In this document: positions 37,201 through 45,917 of the stretch, piece after piece | Layout: each line of letters begins with the position of its first letter | Position numbering within the stretch: the first letter of the stretch is position 1 | Source: Aurantiochytrium sp. KH105 | Taxonomy: Eukaryota > Sar > Bigyra > Thraustochytrida > Thraustochytriidae | Length of the DNA: 64,000 nucleotides | Assembly: GCA_003116975.1 (NCBI GenBank) | Contig: BGKB01000007.1 | Span: forward strand, 310,001-374,000 | Reading direction: 5' to 3' | Made by a program: the position numbers and the translations under genes | The notes under the pieces: model-generated | Databases searched by the model: none | Told to the model about the DNA's origin: nothing | Seen by the model: only the letters and a program-made list of their open reading frames with translations

Positions 37201-40200
37201 ACGCAAGTCTTTCCGCAGATCAGATAAAGTACGAGAAACATCGCTATTTTCACGACGTCCGGGTCCGGGAATCTTACATTCTTGACCTTTTCACGCGAGA
37301 GCCAGTTAATATACTGGAACAAACAGTCGAGCTGCAAATGATCGAAGGGAGCTCTCGCGAAAAGGTCATGCGTGAAGTGGCTAACATGGACGAGATTCAG
37401 GCCCAGAGACGTCTTCGAAAACGTCTCGACGCATTACGCGGGGATATTCTGGGTTGCACTGCCGACGAAGGACTGGGAGGTTCGTGGCCGGCTTCCGCTG
37501 TGAATGATGAAGACAATGGTCACGCGCGCTTCACAAGCGCGCTGCAAGTGCTTGGAAACCCTCGCGATGAAGGCCATCGAGTTCTCTTGGGCGGCGCTGC
37601 ATCGGGCAAGTCCTGCCTTATGCGCAAGATCCTTGTTTCAATGGGTCATGATCTTGCCTCAGATGGCCACGACGTCATTCCCATTCTTATTCTAATCATC
37701 GAACTTGGACGTCTCATGACAGAACGTAAGCTCACCTCCGAGGATGATCTTCTTGATGCTTACTTTGCAAGCACCTTTGGAGAGGGCAGCGCGCGTCTTG
37801 CATTCTTCCGGCAGATGCGCAAAGAAGACGCACTGTGCTATCTCTTTGACGGTCTCGACGAAGCCGGCGACCATAAGCCCGCCATTGAGCGCTACCTAGC
37901 TGGCCTCGTGGACCATGAGAAACGCATCATCATTTCCTCCCGCGAGACAGGCTTCAACGAGACGGCCTTTCGAAGCTTCCAATTTCTTCAGGTCATGCCA
38001 CTTACGGACCAAATGCAAAGTCAGATTGTTGAAATGCGCCTCGGGAGTGACCACCCACGTCTCCTCACGATTCGCAACGAGCTGCGGAAACCTCAATACG
38101 CTGAAATTGCCCGCAACCCGCTCATGCTGTCTCTGCTCGTTTCTCTTCTGGCGAACAAGGCCAATTCTGCTTCGCAGTCTGCGAACGGCGAGCGCCCGCG
38201 AAGCAATCAAGGCATACTTACGCGCTCGTACCTGTACGAGCGCGCTGTGGCGCAACTTTTGCACCACGGATCAATGGCAAAGTTTGGAATGCGCAGAGGC
38301 GCAGACGACAAGCACGTGCAGCGTTCGATCGAAACGCTTGCATCCAAGATAAGTTATGGGTTTCTGAAATCTCTCGCGTTCACCGCGCAGTCCTTGCGCA
38401 CGCGGGACTTTGGGCCAGACGTGCTTAATCGTGTCGCTGAAACCTATGTGGCGGACCCGATCTACTTTTCACCTGAAGTCATGGCCAAGCCTCTCGCCTT
38501 GCAAGAGGAAGTTTTTCGCGTCATCGAAGTCTTGCAGGGCGCCGTGTACTCGGGTCTCTGCGGTCTGTTTGCGACGAGCAGAGTCTCAGTTCAACCGAAC
38601 GCAGCCGCAGAGGGTTATGGATCGACGACCTCACAAACTAGCCCTCAGCAGGTATTGCGCTTCGTCCATCTTAGCTTCCAAGAGTATTTGGCAGGCTTGT
38701 TCATTGTTGACCATTTACAACGAGCTCTCCGGAGCACAAAGGATGGAGGCGAAAATCCTTTTGGCGAAACAATCAAATCACTGCTTTGCATTTGCCCCGA
38801 GCAGGAGGAGTGGGGCCATTTGCACGACCCTTGGTGGCAGGTAACTCTTGCAAGCATGGCTGGTTCCATGCCGCCTCGCACGTTTCTTGCGTTTGCGGAA
38901 TGCATTCTATCGTGGGACGATTCCTCGGGGAGCAACGTTCTGCTCTGTGCAGAGCTTCATGCTGAAGCAGCAGCGTCAGAATCTCTCGAAGGCGCTCGCG
39001 ACGTGGGAGCGGAGGCACCGCGGTCGCAGGTGGAGTCTTTGATCAAGAGCAGATTCTCCGACTATATCAACGAGGAAGAGCTGGTCGACGCACTTACGCA
39101 TCCTTCCCGCAACCTTCAGCTCATGGCGCTTGCGGAGGTTCACAAACTGTACGACTCTCGAAAGGCAGCGTACTCGATCATGTTTGGCCCTGGCATCGAT
39201 GAGACGACTGACCGCGCCCCGTTGCTCCTTTTGCCTTGGTACCGCCGCGCGTCTGCTGCCTATGCCTTGAGTCATCTAGCGTCCGCGAAGAACGACGAAG
39301 TTATCATCGACGTTCTTCTCGGGCTTTGGTCCGATGAAAGCGGCCAAGTTCGACGCGCGGCGGTTGAGGCCATCGCAGCGCTCCAGGCCGAGTCGCATAA
39401 GCTCGTCATCGATGAACTCCACCGTCAACTGCACGATGAGGTCGAGTCTGAGAATGGTCATGAACTCGTTGCCGCTCTCCGGGTTCAACATCCGCGCATC
39501 ATCGAGGATCTTCTCACGATTGCATCTCTCGACGAGAGCGGTGCGAGCTCGAGCATCAGCAATAATAGCCACGAGGCACTTCTGTCACTTCCACTTACAG
39601 TGGAGCTTTTGTACACCTTGTGCCGTGCCGTTTCTCATGCTAAAGTCCTCTCTGTGCGGAGCTGCGCGGCGCGGATTCTCATCTCACGCTGTGCACCTGA
39701 AGCGGGCGACGAGGCTGCACCCTTGAATGAGACGCTCGAGACTGCCTTTATTTCCTGGCTTGAACATCCAGAGGTCACTTTTTGCATGAGCGCCGCCCAG
39801 ATGCTTGCTCAAAGTACCTTTAAGTCATTCCGCATCGCCCAAGCACTTTCGACGCTCCAAAAACGGGTTGCCAGTCTACCGGGAGATCACTCAGACTTAT
39901 GGGATGCTGCTCTCGTCGCCCTTGTCGCGGTGGCGCAGCCTGCAGATGACCTCGTGCATGATGCCCTGCTCTTTGGACTGCACGCGAAGGCTTCCACGAC
40001 ACGTGGAGAATGCATACAGCTTTTGCAGCAGCTCCTTCCCCAAATATTGACCCAAAGCCAAGATTTCGACGAAAGTCAAGGAAAGAGAATTCTCGCGACT
40101 TCGGAACCAATCGAGGAGTTGTCCTCTGCACAAGCTTCACAGGAAGACAGGCAAGCCGAAACTTCTCGAGCACCACGAAAGAATGCATCTGGAGGCCCTT

Positions 40201-43200
40201 CTCGAGTGAAGCAAATGGTTCGCTTGGCGAGATACGCGGAAACATTGCGCAATATGGCCCAAGAGGATCCGGACGCAAACGTCGCTCGACAGGCATACGA
40301 AGTCGGCCAAATCATTCCGCAATTTGGATCCGAAATTGCGCACTCTCTCTTTGCTGACGATAGAGCGCCTCCTAAAGTCCGTTCGGCAGCGCTCAAGTCG
40401 ATCCTCCAGAGAGCCCCGAACCAAGCTGCGATCGCTCAAATGCTGCCGATATTATCGGAGTGGATTGCGAATGGACCGCGTGGTCTTGTAGACGCTGCAA
40501 TGCGAGCGATGGTGAGCCTGAAAGAGGGTGGGACACTCCACGCTGCTCTTGCAAAAGGTACTATGCTCTCGTGGCAGCAGGCATGCAAACTTGTGGAGAC
40601 GCTTGAACAAAATGCGCATAGTGTCAAGCGACTACTTGACCAGCATCAGATGGACCTTGTTCTCGAGTCTTTGTTCAAGGCCTATACAGCGCAAAAACAG
40701 GAGCAGACCGCGGCGCAAGACATGGGCGATATTGCAGAATTTGCCTTTTGTGACGCCCTTAGCGGACTTGGAGACAGTGGCTTTGCTTTCTCTGCTTCTG
40801 AGTCTTGGCTCGACCGTTTTGCCGACAGTGACGTGAACCTGCAAGTCGCACTGGCAACAATGTTGAGTGATGCGTGTGTCTGCTCCCTCGAGGAAACTAT
40901 TATGGGCTATATAAGGAGTGCTGAGACCGACAAACGCGTTCGAGCTTCGCTCGCGCTTGCTTTGCATCGCCTGAATCGATGGAAGTCTGAATCTGTGCAA
41001 TCGGCAATGGAGGCATGGCTCTTAGAAGAAGACGAGAGCATGCAGCTCGCCGCCGTTGATGTTTTATGCGAGATCGGCGACATTGGCTCTCGCCTCGTTC
41101 GCTTGTTGCCATCGCTCTTGCATGGGGCGAGCTTCAGAATTGGACCCGCTGTGCAAAAAGCGAGATCCCAACGTGCAGGGCTCCTCACGCGAAAGGACAC
41201 GAAAGCACGCATGCGCATGGCCGTACTTTCGCACCTGCGAATGCATAATGACACGAATTCTCTTGTGGATACAGTGCAAGGCAAGGTCGCTCTGCGTGAA
41301 AGCATAGCGCACGGTGTTCAGACGCTTCTGTTGCACCCCAAATTTGAGCTTGCGGAAACTGATGTCTTGCGCTGGCTGGATGATGCTGAAAATGTCAAAC
41401 TCGTGACCTGTGAGATGCTCGCCAAATCGACCTGCACGGAAGCTGCGCGCACAAAATCTGTGGCTGAAAAGCTCTTCGAAATTTTGTCAGCAATACCCGA
41501 CGGTCTGAATAATGAGTCCAGAACGAGTGATACTGCGCAAGCTGATGTTTCTCGAGTCCTTTGTAATGCTGCAAAAGTCGCACTTGTCACGAGGTTTCGC
41601 AGATTCCTGCCTTGGACTGCAGCCTCGGAACGACGACTTGCGACTGGATCAGCACAAGTGCGTGAAGCATTGCTGAAAACGTTGGTTCTTCGGGACTGGG
41701 TGCAGGATCCTGCGCTCTTCAACGCAGTGTTTCCAACCTTGCGCTCGTCTTGTCTCAATGATGATGAACGTGAAGTTCGGATAAGTGCTATCGCGCTATG
41801 TACAGACTGGCTTCGCGCTGTCAAAGACACTCGCATGGAGCCTGCTTTGGCCGAAGGGCAAGCAGATAATGTTGCCCGAATGGAAGGGTGCATCGAAGAT
41901 GTTCTCTTATCATTTGATCGTGAGCCTTCGGAGCTTTCGGCAGTTGTCGACCTCATGCGAGGGTCCACCATGTCCAAAGCCATCTTCATGGCCATGATCA
42001 CGCTGGTGCGTGAGTGCCCGGACCAGAATGTAAGCGCGCGCTGCAGACTTGCACTCTCGCAGTTGAAAAGCCCGCCCCCTTTCCAGGCAAGTGACCTTCT
42101 TAAGTTGGACACCTCCGGCCACGAGTCAAAGCTACTGTGGCTCACGCTCTTGAGGAAACTTCGACGGAATCCGGCATTTACGGAGACAATTTCCGACGCA
42201 GAAGTGGTCATCTACGTTCGCAGTTTTGTCGACCCAGAGACTGCGCGTGAATATTCGCCATCAACCGCGCTTCTAATTATAGAACTCTTGCGCTGCTTCA
42301 CGGATCTTCGCATCACGCTTGAGTCGGTCGACATTCTCAACTATCTTGACGTGGCGGCAACGGCCTTCGCGGAGGCCAGCGATGAGCGGATCCTTCGTAT
42401 TTTGTTGCAGTACTTGCTTGTCAGCGAGAATGTCCGACTGAATGCCGCGGTTGTTGGGCATATAATCGATCTTGCAGGCTCAGAGAGCACAGATGTCACG
42501 CTCGAAACAGATCGGTCGCGCAATATTATTCACTTCTTTGCGCAGTATCAGATCAAAGATACGGCGGAGACCAGCTCTCTGCTGGCGGTCATGGAGGAGC
42601 ACGAAGTTGCCGCATCTTTTCTCTTTGAGCCTGTTTTGAGTTTCTTGCGGCGCGAGCGAACTCACCGGCCATCGGACGAAGTACACAAGTCCCAAGCTGC
42701 CCTTCGTGCGCAGATTGATCAGCTTGCAAGAACAAGGCGAACGCTTGAAGCGACGTATCTAAGCAAGGAGATCAGATTCGGTTTTGAAATGCACGATACG
42801 CTCGGCGTCACATCGAAGCAACTCGCCCTTAAAGGCCGGGAAAAGATCAAGGAGCAGCGCGTGCAGAGGCAGGCGCTCAAAGACATGCGGGAAGCTGAGT
42901 GGGAGCAAGCACGCGCAGAATGGTTTCCGCCCACTCTGGTGGACCAACATCTTGAATTCATCAACGTGCCTGCTTCGCTCGAGTACCAGCAAAGTAGGCT
43001 TTCCACAGCATCAACGGGAGTTTTTCTCAATGCTATACCCGATGAGATGGCGACTGAGCGACAAATTTTTGCACAAAATGTGCTTCCGGAGATAAGGCGT
43101 CGTCTCCGGGCCATGGGCGTGCCCGTAGCGCTGCACCTGAGCAATCCAGAAGTGCTTGGGGTGTTCGTGGAGCCGATTTCTTCTTTGACCTCATCTTCAA

Positions 43201-45917
43201 CGTCTAACTTTTCGTCAGCTTCAGGAGCGAACTCTGCTGCGGCCAATCTGGCCCGAATAGCACAACGAACGAATCTTGCTCGTGAGTGCGCACCTTTTAT
43301 GGTCTGCTTTCTAGGGGCGCGTTATGGGCAGCCGCAGCATAAGGCGCAAATTGATGACAGCATTGAAATGCTGGAGAGGAGCGCCTGCTTCCTTGGGCGA
43401 CCCAACATGCCAACGAGCGCACTTTGCTATTTTCGCGACGCAACCTTTTATCAAGATCTTGCAGCGCATCTAGAGATGGAATCCATTTTCCAGCAAGCCA
43501 CGCCACGGAGAAGCACAAAGGGGGACGCCGGGGAGAAAGGAAATGCGAGCAGCAAGTACAATGGCATAGAAGTTTTCTTTAGCGACAGCGAGAAGCCGGC
43601 GCTCGCGAACCTCGAAAAAGTGTACGCTGGTGAAGACAGTACTGACATCCGTCTCAAGTCGCGCCAAGAACGTGAGAAGCAGGCGATTCTCTCACATCCG
43701 TATGCAAAGTCGACCAACGTACGTCTTAGTGCGCCCGTCAAGTTGCAGAACAGTGGTCACGTCTCTCCAAATTGTCTCCTGGACTTCTTCGCGCAAGTGA
43801 CAGAAGATCTTCTGGCCCGCATCTTGGGTGAATTTCCCGTGAGGACATCTCATCGCGCCAAACACAGCGCGGGTGCAGTGTGCGGGTCAGAGGAGCTTGC
43901 CGAAGAACTCCCCTTCCGTCTCTCTGAAGAGCAACGCGCCCATGAGCATTACCTATGGGAGCACTCGCAACTTTTACGAAGCGATACGGAATTTGGTGGC
44001 TTCTTGCCGCGCACGCGTCAGCATATTTACCAGGATCTCCAGCACTTGCTTACAGAGGACGGAAGCTCTGACAACAAGTTGCGAGCGGAGCGCCGGACTG
44101 TCAAGAATCCCAAGTTCTGGACCAAGGATGAGCATCTGGGTAACAGCGCAATCCTCCTTACGGCTGAACGCTATCAAGGGAAGACGACGGTGCTTGCAAC
44201 ATTTACCGACTGGTACAGAAGTACATGTGCGCCGTCGCTGCCTCCGATCATTTTCCACTCTTGCAGGGCTTCTGCAATGTCAGGTGACCTCACTTTAATC
44301 TTGTTGCGCTTGGGTGTTGAGCTGCTCAATGTGTTTCATCCTCGCCTGGACCTAGAGGATTGGTCTCCCCCTTGCGGCTGCGCACTGAACCTTGAATCTG
44401 TGCGGACCTGGTGGCATGGGCTTCTCTGTGAGGTCTCGAGCCTTGCGTTGTCAGATCATCGACGGCCTGTTCTCATCATTGACGGTCTCTTCGAGGTGAT
44501 GGATTCTGCTTCTGTCGAGAGCAAGGAGATCTGGATGGGGCTGCTTCCGCAAAGATATGGCGGCCGCTGTCCACCAGGGATCTCCATGATTCTGAGCGCA
44601 TCGGCTTGCAGCAATGCGAAAGCTCTCGCGCGGACAAACAAGCGGCAGAACTTCCCCTATCGTGAACTACAGGTGGGATCGCTCAGCAAAGATGAACAGA
44701 CTGTTCTTCTCACCGAGGCGCTTGCACGCTATCGCATGCGTCCCACAGAGAGCCTGTTGTTAAGAACCTCGCGAGCTGGCGCGAATTTTGCGCCTGCCAA
44801 CCTCGACATTTTCGCGCGGCATGTGGCTGGCCTCCACGAAGGTTGCACGCAAGTCGAGACAAGCATCCAACATTTGCTTGGCCTCTTGGGGAATGACGAG
44901 CTCGAGAATGGTCGAGAGGAAGGCGGTGGAAACGCGCCGGACGGGGACGCGATTGTTGCAGATCGAGATCGAGCTCATACGATCCTCGACTCGATTTTGA
45001 TTGGACTCGAAGTCGAATTTGGAGTATCGCTGTGCCGGTCAATACTGACATGTCTCGCTCTCACCGGACACATGGACGAGTCAGATCTCTTCGAATTCTC
45101 TTCGCAGTTCGCAGAGACCATCTCCCCGAAAGAATGGCGTCGCCTGTGCTTGCAGCTGGACGAAGTGGTCATTTGTGTTTCGGTTTGTGCACAGAACGAA
45201 ATTGCGCCCTGGCAGCGTCGCGGATCGTCTTTGCGGAGCGTGAACTCGCAGAGTTCTCGCTCTTCGCGCGGACCTGAGGCGCGACGCATTAGCGACCTGG
45301 CTTCCCAGGACTTCTCGGCACGCAGAAAGTCCGCGGATGGAGGCGCGGGCAGGCGCTATGTGCGGCACGTCTCGGCACCAGAAGAACTCATGCGGGCGCT
45401 GCACGCCGAAGCACACTCGGTACGTGTACTCAGTCTCCGATCTGAATGGTTCAAGCGAGGCGTCCTGCGTAGGTACTATAATACCTCAGAGACGGCAACG
45501 TGTCCTCAGCTTGCGGAGTTCTATGAAAGACTCTGTCGATTTTGGACAAGTAAACTTGACGTGTGGTATGCAACGTCAGCCCAGATCCCACTTCTCACGC
45601 ATCGCGCTGCCGTGATGCGCAAGGTTGTTCATTATGCGCTTTGCGCGTCGGACCCGCTCTCTTGTATTCGGCGCACGCTGCTATCGCCCAAGACGCTCGC
45701 TGCAATGGCAGCCCAAATCACGTGGTATGACGCCATGTCCGCCATGGCGGAGGACTTTGCGCGTGCTCTTGACTTTTTACAGCAGGGCCTCGACAGTAGA
45801 TTTACGGAAGAGGATGCAAAGGAGTGCGCGGCCAAGCTTGCATTTGCGCGCGAACGTATCAGCGCGAACGTTGACGAAATCTCCGCAAACCCGGACTGCG
45901 TTACTGAATTACTATAA
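34269..45917 (+). CDS. Giant STAND/NACHT protein: Nudix-like, APH-kinase-like, NACHT, helical repeats, DUF4062-like, second NTPase
   Basis: The protein has 3882 residues. Residues ~155-345 (FRTWLHESGIDTLHWG, then GENAFNAARRSVEKEM, then YPGLLTRYILVTVDV) resemble a divergent Nudix-like domain; this is tentative. A kinase fold of APH type follows: glycine loop GGFSGSFVLQ (~505), VVKLDR (~529), a low-complexity insert, catalytic VHGDLNGMNILI (~793) and metal-binding VIDFAFS (~814). The NACHT NTPase has Walker A GGAASGKS (~1108), Walker B YLFDGLDEAG (~1192) and the sensor-like IIISSRE. A long alpha-helical region (~1600-2850) has HEAT-like segments such as GQVRRAAVEAIAAL. Residues ~2925-3065 (NVLPEIRRRLRAMGV, then FMVCFLGARYGQP) resemble DUF4062. 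A second P-loop (AERYQGKTT, ~3297; first Gly missing) and PVLIIDGLFEV (~3400) follow. The build suggests an NLR-type sensor or conflict-system protein. The stop overlaps the convergent kinase gene. Confidence 0.8.
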   Translation: MGGSAPEEGPRAGPVEPRDCGHGRQRRLGTCTACRAAAAGVVAERQGQKLGLATQQALSARLRVTRATHAALDDEDARYRREEIESKGFRRDLVKATSVAEAAVLLEGHRQSQHNRRRVGTETEADTSPSTQSINEAAYKETEILDDTSFQDLSEFRTWLHESGIDTLHWGLARTKSSASLFREIQNKTSVLVIEAADGDSFRILRLLRVVRARVKQEIERGRIRYLVEASQELGETGQLRYRNMLLSSMMRYGENAFNAARRSVEKEMQNINTVRGRCIPRRAITAKRDSPRVCVEDLESPSYPGLLTRYILVTVDVALDRRLPDADFCTVEYLPTMHIATKHYWKWRTRAEVAQIVNGKTSRSAPSTAHRRNLLLGDATESTSALLPGTEKPFFWSLYDDDFEKASDSDDLFIPFSRLRRHMRQWGLTEDEIADLLQQIKDVLRDESLLSKSDFKKKLADPITELIVADQDSLSSRGLGNEHYQVLKNLFPNASRIFSRILHGGFSGSFVLQAQARYCDGLQGDPTVVKLDRRDLMRDEIQRFRTLAPYMGDCAPAILQTDVEGSDSLLGGIKFELVGAVWMLPDFRSNLLNSGAAQPLSTFKKLFMHESAEEERARVEHALGKARVSSSHVLASHTSDKFPTMQTETQVARPPSSPASISSPMTGPMSPTSEDEEPRSALDPGSPKEVSKGTNLVYGEVYQVLKEVFGEIMRTTTLSSKETVSCSLLDVYRIDKYIGRLLEPPAVPGLTGAGAAGLPDWAQLDPTGSGRALLQRLLDKIDRQTYPYEMGLVHGDLNGMNILIDSHNIVWVIDFAFSGRGHVLTDIAKLESCVLFEYTQPRSNAEYEALQEVANILIQVGDLREVVFNSRFDMQTDAAPTEQLARVAFAWKAIKRLRMYAANYCDTDPGPAQMLVAMLHNAARALRFTDIEDKRLPYFVATRCAQRLLDFMETNRGSIKIPARAHSEAASRHKPMNASLSADQIKYEKHRYFHDVRVRESYILDLFTREPVNILEQTVELQMIEGSSREKVMREVANMDEIQAQRRLRKRLDALRGDILGCTADEGLGGSWPASAVNDEDNGHARFTSALQVLGNPRDEGHRVLLGGAASGKSCLMRKILVSMGHDLASDGHDVIPILILIIELGRLMTERKLTSEDDLLDAYFASTFGEGSARLAFFRQMRKEDALCYLFDGLDEAGDHKPAIERYLAGLVDHEKRIIISSRETGFNETAFRSFQFLQVMPLTDQMQSQIVEMRLGSDHPRLLTIRNELRKPQYAEIARNPLMLSLLVSLLANKANSASQSANGERPRSNQGILTRSYLYERAVAQLLHHGSMAKFGMRRGADDKHVQRSIETLASKISYGFLKSLAFTAQSLRTRDFGPDVLNRVAETYVADPIYFSPEVMAKPLALQEEVFRVIEVLQGAVYSGLCGLFATSRVSVQPNAAAEGYGSTTSQTSPQQVLRFVHLSFQEYLAGLFIVDHLQRALRSTKDGGENPFGETIKSLLCICPEQEEWGHLHDPWWQVTLASMAGSMPPRTFLAFAECILSWDDSSGSNVLLCAELHAEAAASESLEGARDVGAEAPRSQVESLIKSRFSDYINEEELVDALTHPSRNLQLMALAEVHKLYDSRKAAYSIMFGPGIDETTDRAPLLLLPWYRRASAAYALSHLASAKNDEVIIDVLLGLWSDESGQVRRAAVEAIAALQAESHKLVIDELHRQLHDEVESENGHELVAALRVQHPRIIEDLLTIASLDESGASSSISNNSHEALLSLPLTVELLYTLCRAVSHAKVLSVRSCAARILISRCAPEAGDEAAPLNETLETAFISWLEHPEVTFCMSAAQMLAQSTFKSFRIAQALSTLQKRVASLPGDHSDLWDAALVALVAVAQPADDLVHDALLFGLHAKASTTRGECIQLLQQLLPQILTQSQDFDESQGKRILATSEPIEELSSAQASQEDRQAETSRAPRKNASGGPSRVKQMVRLARYAETLRNMAQEDPDANVARQAYEVGQIIPQFGSEIAHSLFADDRAPPKVRSAALKSILQRAPNQAAIAQMLPILSEWIANGPRGLVDAAMRAMVSLKEGGTLHAALAKGTMLSWQQACKLVETLEQNAHSVKRLLDQHQMDLVLESLFKAYTAQKQEQTAAQDMGDIAEFAFCDALSGLGDSGFAFSASESWLDRFADSDVNLQVALATMLSDACVCSLEETIMGYIRSAETDKRVRASLALALHRLNRWKSESVQSAMEAWLLEEDESMQLAAVDVLCEIGDIGSRLVRLLPSLLHGASFRIGPAVQKARSQRAGLLTRKDTKARMRMAVLSHLRMHNDTNSLVDTVQGKVALRESIAHGVQTLLLHPKFELAETDVLRWLDDAENVKLVTCEMLAKSTCTEAARTKSVAEKLFEILSAIPDGLNNESRTSDTAQADVSRVLCNAAKVALVTRFRRFLPWTAASERRLATGSAQVREALLKTLVLRDWVQDPALFNAVFPTLRSSCLNDDEREVRISAIALCTDWLRAVKDTRMEPALAEGQADNVARMEGCIEDVLLSFDREPSELSAVVDLMRGSTMSKAIFMAMITLVRECPDQNVSARCRLALSQLKSPPPFQASDLLKLDTSGHESKLLWLTLLRKLRRNPAFTETISDAEVVIYVRSFVDPETAREYSPSTALLIIELLRCFTDLRITLESVDILNYLDVAATAFAEASDERILRILLQYLLVSENVRLNAAVVGHIIDLAGSESTDVTLETDRSRNIIHFFAQYQIKDTAETSSLLAVMEEHEVAASFLFEPVLSFLRRERTHRPSDEVHKSQAALRAQIDQLARTRRTLEATYLSKEIRFGFEMHDTLGVTSKQLALKGREKIKEQRVQRQALKDMREAEWEQARAEWFPPTLVDQHLEFINVPASLEYQQSRLSTASTGVFLNAIPDEMATERQIFAQNVLPEIRRRLRAMGVPVALHLSNPEVLGVFVEPISSLTSSSTSNFSSASGANSAAANLARIAQRTNLARECAPFMVCFLGARYGQPQHKAQIDDSIEMLERSACFLGRPNMPTSALCYFRDATFYQDLAAHLEMESIFQQATPRRSTKGDAGEKGNASSKYNGIEVFFSDSEKPALANLEKVYAGEDSTDIRLKSRQEREKQAILSHPYAKSTNVRLSAPVKLQNSGHVSPNCLLDFFAQVTEDLLARILGEFPVRTSHRAKHSAGAVCGSEELAEELPFRLSEEQRAHEHYLWEHSQLLRSDTEFGGFLPRTRQHIYQDLQHLLTEDGSSDNKLRAERRTVKNPKFWTKDEHLGNSAILLTAERYQGKTTVLATFTDWYRSTCAPSLPPIIFHSCRASAMSGDLTLILLRLGVELLNVFHPRLDLEDWSPPCGCALNLESVRTWWHGLLCEVSSLALSDHRRPVLIIDGLFEVMDSASVESKEIWMGLLPQRYGGRCPPGISMILSASACSNAKALARTNKRQNFPYRELQVGSLSKDEQTVLLTEALARYRMRPTESLLLRTSRAGANFAPANLDIFARHVAGLHEGCTQVETSIQHLLGLLGNDELENGREEGGGNAPDGDAIVADRDRAHTILDSILIGLEVEFGVSLCRSILTCLALTGHMDESDLFEFSSQFAETISPKEWRRLCLQLDEVVICVSVCAQNEIAPWQRRGSSLRSVNSQSSRSSRGPEARRISDLASQDFSARRKSADGGAGRRYVRHVSAPEELMRALHAEAHSVRVLSLRSEWFKRGVLRRYYNTSETATCPQLAEFYERLCRFWTSKLDVWYATSAQIPLLTHRAAVMRKVVHYALCASDPLSCIRRTLLSPKTLAAMAAQITWYDAMSAMAEDFARALDFLQQGLDSRFTEEDAKECAAKLAFARERISANVDEISANPDCVTELL

